From G965233625 sp965233625 (GTDB lineage Bacteria; Planctomycetota; Planctomycetia; Pirellulales; Pirellulaceae): a stretch of DNA of 64,000 nt. The notes beneath the pieces were generated by a model. That model was not told where the DNA came from. It saw only the letters and a list, made by a program, of their open reading frames with translations, and made no database searches. The stretch spans positions 4,464,001 through 4,528,000 of the forward strand of contig OZ247499.1 of the NCBI GenBank assembly GCA_965233625.1. The letters run 5' to 3'. Position 1 is the first letter of the stretch. Each line of letters begins with the position of its first letter. Of the stretch, positions 1 through 7,530 are shown one piece after another. Position numbers and translations under genes: made by a program.

Positions 1-2
1 GG

Positions 3-1583
3 TGGGCGCCGCAGGTTGGTAGCCGGTTAAGCGGCCGGTCAGAACCGTTGCCCGTGGATCTGCGGACGTTGTTGATGCACGCACTGGAGCATTCCGCCCG
101 CATCCGTTCGGTGCGTGAAGATGTGGCCATCCGGCAGCAGGGCGTGGTCGAAGCCGCTGCCGCATTCGACCCCACGCTATTCATGGAGTCACGCTTCACC
201 CGCACCAACGAGCCTGTCGGCAACACGCTGACCACCGGTGGACCCGACCGCTTCAAAGAGCAGATCTGGAACTACAAGGCAGGTCTGAAGAAGAAGACCG
301 CCCTGGGCGGACAGCTGGAAGTCTCGCAGGATATCGGTTCGCTGGATAACAATTCCATCTTTCTGGAACCGCCACGCCAGGGCAACGCACAGCTTACGCT
401 CAGCTACGAGCAGCCACTGCTCAACGGCGCCGGCTGCGAGTACAACAACAGCCTGATCGTGCTGGCCGAGATCGATACAGGCGTGGCCGTGAGCCGCACC
501 ACCAAAGAGCTGCAGGACCATCTGCAATCCGTGGCCAACGCCTACTGGGATCTGTACCTGCAACGCGCCGCCTTCGTACAGAAACAACGCTCCTTCGAAA
601 GAGCCAAAAGCATCTGCCAGGAACTTAGCGTCCGGCAAGCGGTGGATGCTTCGAAGAGCCAGGTCGTCCGCGCCCGTTCAGCCGTCGAGATGCGCCGCGC
701 CGAACTGGCCCGCGCTGCTGCTTCGGTCCGCGACGCCGAAGCACGCATCCGCGCGTTGATCAATCATCCTGGACTGAAACACGCACCCGATATCGAGATG
801 ATCCCGGCCATGGCGCCGGTGGTGGATTACGTGCCCGTATCGCGGGAAGACGCACTGGTCACGGCACTAAGCCACCGCCCTGAAATTTCTGAAGCCACGC
901 AGCAGCTCGACGCCGCATCGGTGCGGCTGAAGATGTCGAAGAATGAAATGCTGCCAACGCTGAGCCTGGTCGTGGAATCGTATGTGAATGGTTTGCGTGG
1001 CGGGCGGAATATCGGCACGGCACTGCAGGATCAGTTCAACACCGGCGGGCCGAGTTATTCTGCTGGTATCACCGGAGAGCTTCCCATCGGCAACCGCGCC
1101 GCCCGTGCACGGAATCAGCGACGGCAGGCGGAACTGCGTAAACTTTCGGCGCAGTACGAAGAACTGATTGCCAATCTTTCAACCGAAGTGGAAGTCGCCG
1201 TCCGCGATGTGCAGACCAACCACCGCGAAATCGCCGGACGCTACAGCTCACTCCGCGCGGCGCACGCAGAACGCGAATATCTGGAACAGCGGTGGCGACT
1301 GCTTCCCGGCGACGACCGCTCTGCAAGCTTCCTGCTGGAAGATCTGCTCGACGCGCAGGAGCGTCTGGCGGCTGCCGAGTTTAGCTTTGTGCAGGCGAAG
1401 GTGGACTATGCCAAATCGCAGATGACCCTGAAACGCGCAATGGGCGTGTTATTGCAGCATGAGCCGGTGGTCGCCCCGCAACCGCCACACGCCGCGATGC
1501 AACCCGCGCCGCACGCGGCGACTGGCTCCGCCCAGCCGCAACCTGCCGGTGCGACCGGTGGGCGTTACCCTCTGCCGCGATAA
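3..1583 (+). CDS. TolC-family outer-membrane efflux protein, 5' end cut by window edge
   Basis: Outer-membrane factor of the TolC/OEP family, which forms the trimeric duct of tripartite export systems. The frame is open to the left edge with no stop, so the start lies outside the window; the TTG at 48 is only the first possible start codon inside it. The protein shows the duplicated OEP layout: long heptad-rich helices (for example the Ala/Arg-rich stretch encoded near 640-760 and the RQAELRKLSAQYEEL stretch near 1120) alternating with short Gly/Thr strands. The last 35 residues are a Pro/Ala/His-rich tail without obvious fold. The SecA-like gene starts 15 bp downstream and a HlyD-like adaptor lies 2.4 kb further on the same strand, so the genes probably serve one export machine. 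An inner-membrane pump is not seen and may lie to the left. Confidence 0.85.
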   Translation, partial: WAPQVGSRLSGRSEPLPVDLRTLLMHALEHSARIRSVREDVAIRQQGVVEAAAAFDPTLFMESRFTRTNEPVGNTLTTGGPDRFKEQIWNYKAGLKKKTALGGQLEVSQDIGSLDNNSIFLEPPRQGNAQLTLSYEQPLLNGAGCEYNNSLIVLAEIDTGVAVSRTTKELQDHLQSVANAYWDLYLQRAAFVQKQRSFERAKSICQELSVRQAVDASKSQVVRARSAVEMRRAELARAAASVRDAEARIRALINHPGLKHAPDIEMIPAMAPVVDYVPVSREDALVTALSHRPEISEATQQLDAASVRLKMSKNEMLPTLSLVVESYVNGLRGGRNIGTALQDQFNTGGPSYSAGITGELPIGNRAARARNQRRQAELRKLSAQYEELIANLSTEVEVAVRDVQTNHREIAGRYSSLRAAHAEREYLEQRWRLLPGDDRSASFLLEDLLDAQERLAAAEFSFVQAKVDYAKSQMTLKRAMGVLLQHEPVVAPQPPHAAMQPAPHAATGSAQPQPAGATGGRYPLPR

Positions 1584-1598
1584 TTCCGGAGCACCGCG

Positions 1599-3515
1599 AT
1601 GGCGCGTCCTACATTATTGAGCGGCTGGAAACGCATCTTCACACCACGCGTCCGGCAACCGGCCCGCGATGACTTTCAAACCATTGCCAGAATCCGCGAC
1701 ACCGCGACGCCGCTCCGCCATGTTTCTTCACGCCGGTTGAAAGAGGTCTACGCGGCGCTCCGGGAGCGTGCGGAAGTTGACGGCCTGCTGCACCCGGAAG
1801 TCTTCCTGCTAGGTATGACCGCGGCGTACGAAGCTGCCCGCCGGGTGCTGGGCATTGAGTTTTACGATGTGCAACTGCTGGCCGGTCTGGCGTTGTCGCG
1901 CGGTTTGATTGCGGAAATGCAGACGGGCGAGGGCAAGACGTTTTCCGCCGGGTTGCCGACGGTTCTGCATGCGCTGACCGGCCCGGTGCATGTGATGACC
2001 GTCAACGCGTACCTTGCCGAACGCGATTTTGAACTGATGCAGAACTTCTACGAAGCTCTAGGCCTCTCTGCCGGTTGCCTGCGGGCCGATGCCGACCCGG
2101 AACAGAAGAAGGCCGCTTATCAGTGTGACATCACGTACGGCCCCGGCTATGAATTTGGCTTCGACTATCTTCGCGATCAACTGGCGGCTTTCTCCACCAC
2201 ACGCAGCCGGCTCGGCGACGCCTTCCGTCGTACGATGCGCGGCCTGCCCGAAGCAACGCCTGATACGATTCAGCCGGTGCGCAATTTCGCCGTGATTGAT
2301 GAAGCCGACAGCGTGCTGATTGACGAAGCCGGCACCCCGCTCCTACTATCCGGCGCCGGCGGGAATCCAGCGCCCAATGCCGCGGTGTATCAGTTTGCGC
2401 TCGGCGTGGCGGCTTCGCTGGAAGAAGACGAAGACTTTCTACTGGACCGTAGCAACGGCCGCATTCAACTTACCAGTGACGGCGCACGACGCATCGAAAA
2501 AGCTGGAACCGAGGCAGCGCAGCATGGCCTGCACCGGCCCTGGATTGACTACGTGCAACAGGCGCTGCACGCCGCCCACTTTTTGCAGCAGGATGTGGAC
2601 TACGTGGTCCGCGACGGCGAGGTGCAACTGGTGGATCAGGACACCGGGCGGATCTTCGCCGACCGCTCGTGGCGGAACGGTCTGCATCAGGCGGTGCAGG
2701 CTAAAGAAGGCGTAACAGTGACAGAAGAGAGTCAGCCCCTGGCGCGGATTTCGCGGCAGCGGTACTTTCATCTTTACAACGGGGCCTGCGGCATGACCGG
2801 AACGGCGGCTGGCAGCGAAGACGAGTTGTGGAATGTGTACGGCCTGGGCGTGGCCAGTATTCCCACGCACCGCACCTCGCGACGGAAGATGCTGCCGCCA
2901 AGGTTCTTTGGAACTGAAGAAGCCAAGTGGCAAGCCATTGCCGCCGAAGCCGCACGCATTCACCAGACCCGCCAGCCGCTACTTATCGGCGCCCGGACGA
3001 TTGAAATCAGCCAGCAGATTGCCGCGCTGCTGACCGAAGCTGGCACACCGCACACGCTGCTGAACGGATCGCAGGACGAAGTCGAAGCCGACATCGTCGC
3101 CGGCGCCGGGCAGCAGGGCGCCGTCACGGTTTCGACCAATATGGCCGGCCGCGGCACCGACGTTAAACTCGGCCCCGGTGTGGAAGAACTGGGCGGGCTG
3201 TACGTGATTGCGGTCGAACCGCACGAGTCGCCACGCGTAGACAGGCAACTGACCGGACGATGCGCGCGGCAGGGCGACCCGGGCGTGGCCGCGTTATTTG
3301 TTTCCGCCGATGACGCCGTTTTGCAGAAGTACGCACCCAAAGCAGCCGCTATGATGAAAGGACAGGGAGTCGCCGAACTGACCGGCGACTTCAGCCGCCA
3401 CGTCATTGCCGCCCAGAACGCCGCAGCGCGGGACGGCCGCGAGCGCCGGCAGCAAATGTCCGCGCACAATGACTGGCTGGAAGATGTTCTCGAACAGATC
3501 GTCAGCGAAAACTAA
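1599..3515 (+). CDS. SecA-like accessory translocase ATPase, short form
   Basis: DEAD-box motor of the SecA family, 638 residues against about 850-950 for housekeeping SecA. Walker A is TGEGKT at 109-114, Walker B is VIDEADSVLIDEA at 232-244. The preprotein-crosslinking region is recognisable (VDQDTGRIFADRSW, then GLHQAVQAKEGV), followed by GMTGTA, NMAGRGTDVKLG and the motif-VI equivalent LTGRCARQGDPG. The protein ends in what should be the first long helix of the helical scaffold domain (AAQNAAARDGRERRQQ). The rest of the scaffold, the wing domain and the C-terminal zinc-binding tail are absent. Start ATG with CGGAG upstream. Genomic context (TolC before, HlyD after) suggests a dedicated export role rather than the essential SecA. 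Family membership is certain; the specific role is inference. Confidence 0.88.
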   Translation: MARPTLLSGWKRIFTPRVRQPARDDFQTIARIRDTATPLRHVSSRRLKEVYAALRERAEVDGLLHPEVFLLGMTAAYEAARRVLGIEFYDVQLLAGLALSRGLIAEMQTGEGKTFSAGLPTVLHALTGPVHVMTVNAYLAERDFELMQNFYEALGLSAGCLRADADPEQKKAAYQCDITYGPGYEFGFDYLRDQLAAFSTTRSRLGDAFRRTMRGLPEATPDTIQPVRNFAVIDEADSVLIDEAGTPLLLSGAGGNPAPNAAVYQFALGVAASLEEDEDFLLDRSNGRIQLTSDGARRIEKAGTEAAQHGLHRPWIDYVQQALHAAHFLQQDVDYVVRDGEVQLVDQDTGRIFADRSWRNGLHQAVQAKEGVTVTEESQPLARISRQRYFHLYNGACGMTGTAAGSEDELWNVYGLGVASIPTHRTSRRKMLPPRFFGTEEAKWQAIAAEAARIHQTRQPLLIGARTIEISQQIAALLTEAGTPHTLLNGSQDEVEADIVAGAGQQGAVTVSTNMAGRGTDVKLGPGVEELGGLYVIAVEPHESPRVDRQLTGRCARQGDPGVAALFVSADDAVLQKYAPKAAAMMKGQGVAELTGDFSRHVIAAQNAAARDGRERRQQMSAHNDWLEDVLEQIVSEN

Positions 3516-3533
3516 CAGACAACAGGTAGTGAC

Positions 3534-3962
3534 ATGATCCGGCACCTGGCTGGTATGGCCGAAATTGTAGAAGACGTAGACGCCGCTCTGGAGTATTACA
3601 CCGGCGTTCTGGGCCTGGAATTAGAACGACGGATGAACGACGACTACGCCATGCTGAAAGTACCCGGCGTGCTACACTTTGGCGTCTGGAGCCGGGAAGC
3701 CGCCGCCGAAGCGACCTTCGGCAGCCGCGACCAGGCAGACCGCGTGGCGTTGGGTTTCACCATTGAATTTGAAATGGACAACCTGGACGCCGCAAGCAAA
3801 ACGCTGGAGCAGCAGGGGGCGGGCTTAACGCATCCGGTGCGGACTGAGCCCTGGGGGCAGAAGGTAACGCGGATGCATTCGCCGGGCGGCGCCATTGTCG
3901 GTTTCGCCGAAACACCGTGGGCGAGGAAGATTTCTCAGCCACTGGAAACCAGCGAAGAATAA
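3534..3962 (+). CDS. VOC-family (glyoxalase/bleomycin-resistance fold) protein
   Basis: 142-residue single-domain vicinal-oxygen-chelate protein. The beginning HLAGMAEIVEDVDAALEYYT followed by GVLGLELE is the usual first beta-alpha-beta unit (substrate-facing strand, then the DxxxxxxFY-type helix). The second module runs through FTIEFEMDNLDAASKTLEQ and ends with the HSPGGAIVGFAE strand, where the Pro-Gly-Gly turn is typical. The substrate cannot be told. It starts 18 bp after the SecA-like gene and the HlyD gene starts 50 bp after its stop, so it is probably co-transcribed with the export genes, although VOC proteins are not a known part of such systems. Confidence 0.8.
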   Translation: MIRHLAGMAEIVEDVDAALEYYTGVLGLELERRMNDDYAMLKVPGVLHFGVWSREAAAEATFGSRDQADRVALGFTIEFEMDNLDAASKTLEQQGAGLTHPVRTEPWGQKVTRMHSPGGAIVGFAETPWARKISQPLETSEE

Positions 3963-4012
3963 ACGCTCGCTGCGGACGACGGCCGGGCACACGTTTTAGA
4001 AGGAACCGTAAA

Positions 4013-4912
4013 ATGGCAATCACATTGCTTTCGCTGATGATGCTGATATCTGGTCCACCTGCCGGTGCGGATGCAGCGCCAGCCAGCGCGTCCGGGCACG
4101 AAGTCGAGCGTTGTCTTGTCGTCGTGATTGACGAGGCGGAGGTGCCGGCGCGCGAAGCGGGCGTGATTGCGGAAATATCCGCCGGGCCAGGCGACCAGGT
4201 GCAAGCCGGCCAGGCCATTGCCCGGCTCGACAGCGACGATGCGCGTGCGCGGGTGGAAGTGGCCGGTTCAGAATTCAAGCTATCCGAATATGAATCCAAC
4301 AGCCGCGCGAAGGTGGAAGTTGCGGCCGCGGAAGCTGAAGTAACCGAGAGCGAGTTTCTACAAGGCGCCGACCTACCGCCCAGCCGCCGCGAAGGTGAAC
4401 TATCTGAACAACGCCTCCGCCGGCTCTTATTGGCGCCGCGGCGTGCGGGACTGGCGACTGCGTCTGCAGAGTTAGATCATCAACTCCTGGCATTGAAAAC
4501 CAAAGTGAAGGGCGCGCTGCTGGCTGAAGCGAAACTCGCCCTGCAACACCGCGGGATTGTGGCGCCGCTGGATGGTGAGATTGTGGAAGTGCACAAACAC
4601 GCAGGCGAGTGGGTCAGCCCTGGTGAACCGGTCATGCGGATCGTGCGGATGGAGAAGCTACGGGTCGAAGGCTACGTTCCCGCCAGCGACTTCGCACCAC
4701 AGGAGATCATCCGCGCCAAAGCGACGGCGACGATCTATCTGGCCCGCGGACGCGAAGTGAAACTCCCCTGCCAGATCACGCACGCCAGCGCGGTGATTGA
4801 AACCTCTGGCCAGTACCGCATCTGGGCTGAGATTGAAAACCGCAAAGAAAATGGTCAGTGGATGCTGCAGCCCGGCTTGTCCGCCACGCTGAAGTTACAC
4901 CTGAAACAGTAG
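4013..4912 (+). CDS. HlyD/RND-type periplasmic adaptor protein
   Basis: Membrane-fusion protein that would bridge an inner-membrane exporter and the TolC-like duct. The frame is open from 3917, overlapping the VOC gene, but ATG 4013 is preferred because AGAAGGA lies 8 bp upstream and the product then begins with a normal signal peptide (MAITLLSLMMLISG, cleavage near residues 20-26). The N-terminal half-lipoyl motif is around AEISAGPGDQVQAGQAIARL, followed by an Ala/Glu-rich helical hairpin and the second half-lipoyl motif IVAPLDGEIVEVHKHAGEW, then the beta-barrel (VEGYVPASDF). About 300 residues, normal for a compact adaptor. Last gene of the rightward export cluster. Confidence 0.85.
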   Translation: MAITLLSLMMLISGPPAGADAAPASASGHEVERCLVVVIDEAEVPAREAGVIAEISAGPGDQVQAGQAIARLDSDDARARVEVAGSEFKLSEYESNSRAKVEVAAAEAEVTESEFLQGADLPPSRREGELSEQRLRRLLLAPRRAGLATASAELDHQLLALKTKVKGALLAEAKLALQHRGIVAPLDGEIVEVHKHAGEWVSPGEPVMRIVRMEKLRVEGYVPASDFAPQEIIRAKATATIYLARGREVKLPCQITHASAVIETSGQYRIWAEIENRKENGQWMLQPGLSATLKLHLKQ

Positions 4913-4928
4913 CGAACGCCGCACTTCT

Positions 4929-5813
4929 TTACGCTGCATCGCGTGCCTGCCCGCCGTAGTTGCTGGCAAGCTGCGTCATCAATTTCAGGATCAACTGATC
5001 ACCGCGCCCGATCACATGACGGGCGCTGCGGGGGCCAAGCCCTTCCAGCATTTCGCCCAGCACTTGCAGATGCATGTTCATCGCCCCGGCGCCACTCACC
5101 CCGGCGCCAGCCAGTTGCGATGCGAACCCGGTTAGTTCTGGTTGAACGGCATCCAGCCCGGCCATCACGCTGCATTGCAACAACTGCTGATACTGCTGTG
5201 ACAAGGTTGTGTCGCTGGGATGAGACGCATTGCTGCTCTCGCCGTCGGGGGCGAACTCAGCACTGCTTGAGACGGTTTCCAGCCCGTCGATAAGCTGCCG
5301 TTGCCTGGACAACAGCCGGTTGGCTTCGCGGTTTTCTTCGGTCAGGCGTTTGTCTTCTGCGGCAGCGTAGCGGCGGTTCTCTGCGATCAGGCGCCGGCGT
5401 TCAACAGCGCGGGCCAGATGCCAGTAGAGCGCGCGGGTGGAGGTCTGTGGCAGGTAGAGATACGCTTCGGCGCCTGCTTCAAAACAGTGCGCCGCCAGTT
5501 GCAATTCGGGTGCGTGCCCGGCAATCAGAACTGGCGTACCGGCGCCGTATCCGGCAAAGATGGCATCAAGCAGCTGAAAAGCATCAAGCAGCGGCGGCGC
5601 GTGCAGCACAATGACCGCATCAAACTTCTGTTCGCCCAGCCGTTGCATCGCCACGGCCCCGCCAGACGCGTGCACCAGGGTGATTTCGATGGCTGAATCC
5701 GCCGCCAAGGCGGCCGGCGACCAGCAATCTTTTTCATCCGCAGTGACCGACAGCACCCGCAATTGTGCGGGCAGCAAGCCGCAGGGAGCAGGTGGCAAAG
5801 GCGGGTGAGGCAT
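4929..5813 (-). CDS. Receiver-like domain protein with C-terminal helical region
   Basis: Product of about 294 residues if it starts at ATG 5813 (MPHPPLPPAP); the frame is open to 5888. The first 130 residues have a CheY-like alternation: RVLSVTADEKD, the strand FDAVIVLHAPPLLDAFQLL where a phosphorylated Asp would sit, TPVLIAGHA, and AEAYLYLPQTS in place of the usual Lys switch strand. The phospho-acceptor Asp and the conserved Lys are not evident, so this looks like a pseudo-receiver. A charged coiled coil (AVERRRLIAENRRYAAAEDK) links to a helical C-terminal part of unknown function. Convergent with the HlyD gene, 17 bp apart. Assignment rests on fold-like pattern only. Confidence 0.5.
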   Translation of the reverse strand: MPHPPLPPAPCGLLPAQLRVLSVTADEKDCWSPAALAADSAIEITLVHASGGAVAMQRLGEQKFDAVIVLHAPPLLDAFQLLDAIFAGYGAGTPVLIAGHAPELQLAAHCFEAGAEAYLYLPQTSTRALYWHLARAVERRRLIAENRRYAAAEDKRLTEENREANRLLSRQRQLIDGLETVSSSAEFAPDGESSNASHPSDTTLSQQYQQLLQCSVMAGLDAVQPELTGFASQLAGAGVSGAGAMNMHLQVLGEMLEGLGPRSARHVIGRGDQLILKLMTQLASNYGGQARDAA

Positions 5814-5954
5814 GGGCGGATAGCGCTGAGACTTACAAGGTGTCGCAACTACATGGGGAGCATACCGGGCTTGTAGCAGTGCTGGCAAAAACGGTCAACG
5901 CGGACTTTCTTCCCGGGTTTACGATCTGCGAAGCGTGAAGAAAGCTCAGGCGTA

Positions 5955-5994
5955 CCCCCTCACCCTAACCCTCTCCTCGGAGGGGCGAGGGGAC
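5955..5994. repeat. Family-B palindromic repeat, copy B1
   Basis: Dispersed hairpin of the form CCCTCACCCTAACCCTCTCC - spacer - GGGGCGAGGGGA. It lies in the 346-bp gap between the receiver-like gene (5813) and the TPR gene (about 6160), which otherwise shows no gene. Other copies are at 11635, 13210 (inverted), 13323 and 25553. Could form a strong stem CCTCNCC/GGNGAGG and may act as a terminator or mRNA-end stabiliser; function unknown. Confidence 0.75.
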
Positions 5995-6159
5995 CAGATG
6001 CGGCGTGTGGTAAAGACTCAATATCTGTTGCCGCACTTTCTTCCATGAAAATTGATAAACAGCTCAAGATTTACGCCCGATAAACCGGGCTTGCTGCGGC
6101 AGGTGCTTCCCGCTACTCTCCGCCCCGGTTCGACTTTGTAGCTTCTCTCCGCAGCGGAG

Positions 6160-6933
6160 ATGATTGCTGCTGTTCGCCGCCGCAATATTAAGGCTGGTTC
6201 TGTGCATACATTACGCACCACATATATCGCTGTTCTGATCGTGACCGGTTCTCTGCTTGCCACCGGGTGCCACGTTGCCCACAAAGGGCAGAACCTGGAA
6301 GGTGTCCGGCTGTACAAGATGGGCAACTATCACAGCGCCTTGCAGCAGTTCCAGCAGGTGATCGCCGCCGATCCGAAGAATGTTGACGCCCACTACAACA
6401 TGGCCGCCACGTTCCATCAGATGGGTGTACAGTCGGGCGACGCCAACACGCTGAAGCAGGCGGAACAACTGTATCAACAGTGCCTGCTGATGGAGCCGGA
6501 TCACGTGGACTGTCATCGCGGCCTGGCCGTGCTGCTGGTCGAAACGGGCCGTCCGAAGGAAGCGTTTGCCGAGTTAGAACGGTGGGCGTTCCGTAGTCCG
6601 AAGTCCGCCGATGCACGTATCGAACTTGCGCGGCTTTATCATGAGTGGAAAGACTATTCCACAGCGCGGCTGCACCTGGATACCGCCCTGCAGATAGATC
6701 CGCAGAATGCACGCGCCTGGCGGGCCAGCGGGCTGCTGCATGAGGAAGCCAACGAGTATCAGGAAGCCCTGGCCAGCTACACCCGGTCCTATCAGCACAA
6801 CAGCCTGCAGACCGGCCTGCAACAGCGGATCGCCGCGCTGCAGAACACGCTGACCACCAGCGGCCAGATTCAACCGGGTGTGACACAACCTGGCACCCGC
6901 CTCGTGACGCCGGGCCTACCGTCTTACCGCTAG
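6160..6933 (+). CDS. TPR-repeat lipoprotein
   Basis: Secreted lipoprotein with tetratricopeptide repeats, a protein-interaction scaffold. Lipobox LATGC at residues 33-37 from ATG 6160. A GTG at 6202 gives a more normal signal peptide (basic HTLRTTY then hydrophobic IAVLIVTGSLLATGC), so the true start is probably 6202. TPR units are visible from GVRLYKMGNYHSALQQFQQV through DPKNVDAHYNMAATF, DHVDCHRGLAVLLVETGRP, DARIELARLYHEW and NARAWRASGLLHEEANEY, about five units. The C-terminal 30 residues are Gln/Thr/Pro-rich and probably disordered. The SRPBCC gene follows after 51 bp on the same strand. Confidence 0.8.
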   Translation: MIAAVRRRNIKAGSVHTLRTTYIAVLIVTGSLLATGCHVAHKGQNLEGVRLYKMGNYHSALQQFQQVIAADPKNVDAHYNMAATFHQMGVQSGDANTLKQAEQLYQQCLLMEPDHVDCHRGLAVLLVETGRPKEAFAELERWAFRSPKSADARIELARLYHEWKDYSTARLHLDTALQIDPQNARAWRASGLLHEEANEYQEALASYTRSYQHNSLQTGLQQRIAALQNTLTTSGQIQPGVTQPGTRLVTPGLPSYR

Positions 6934-6984
6934 CAGCGGTTACACTTCTTCTGTTGCAATTTTCCACCTGCGATGTGAAGAAGT

Positions 6985-7449
6985 ATGGCGAAGACGTATC
7001 TGCTTGAACGCGCTCAGTTGCTTGAGTTTCCGCTGGATCATGTATTTGCGGTGTTCTCGGACGCGGCGAATCTGGAAGCGCTGACGCCGCCGGCTCTGCA
7101 ATTCAAAATCATCACGCCGTTGCCTATCGAAATGGTCGAGGGCGCCCTGATCGATTATCAGCTACGGCTGTACGGCGCGCCGTTCAAATGGCGGACACGG
7201 ATCGACTTATACGAGCCGCAGAAGCGGTTTGTCGACCGGCAGCTTCGTGGACCCTACAAACTGTGGCGGCACGAACACGAATTCTACGAAACCGATGGCG
7301 GCGTGCTGATGGTGGACCGCGTGCACTATCAGATCCCGTACTGGATCGCCGGCCGGATCGCGCATGCCGGTTTCGTGCGATCCACGCTCGACAGCATCTT
7401 TGATTACCGTCGCGAGCAGACGCCGCTGCTGTTGAAGAGCTGCGAATAA
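6985..7449 (+). CDS. SRPBCC-family (START-like) ligand-binding protein
   Basis: 154 residues with the pattern of the SRPBCC polyketide-cyclase/dehydrase group: N-terminal strand LLERAQLLEFPLDHVFAVFS, NLEALTPPALQFKI, the strand IDYQLRLYGAPFKWRTRI, DRQLRGPYKLWRHEHEF and the C-terminal helix after FVRSTLDSIFDYRR. Proteins of this kind bind hydrophobic ligands in a helix-grip cavity; the ligand cannot be predicted. Closely similar stand-alone proteins are often annotated as cyclase/dehydrase. GAAG lies before ATG 6985. Confidence 0.8.
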   Translation: MAKTYLLERAQLLEFPLDHVFAVFSDAANLEALTPPALQFKIITPLPIEMVEGALIDYQLRLYGAPFKWRTRIDLYEPQKRFVDRQLRGPYKLWRHEHEFYETDGGVLMVDRVHYQIPYWIAGRIAHAGFVRSTLDSIFDYRREQTPLLLKSCE

Positions 7450-7530
7450 CCGTGCAGCTACCGGTTGACGGGCAATTCTCAAAAACAGTGGCTTTTTTCG
7501 TAAATCCGTGACGCTGCTGGGGCATAATAT

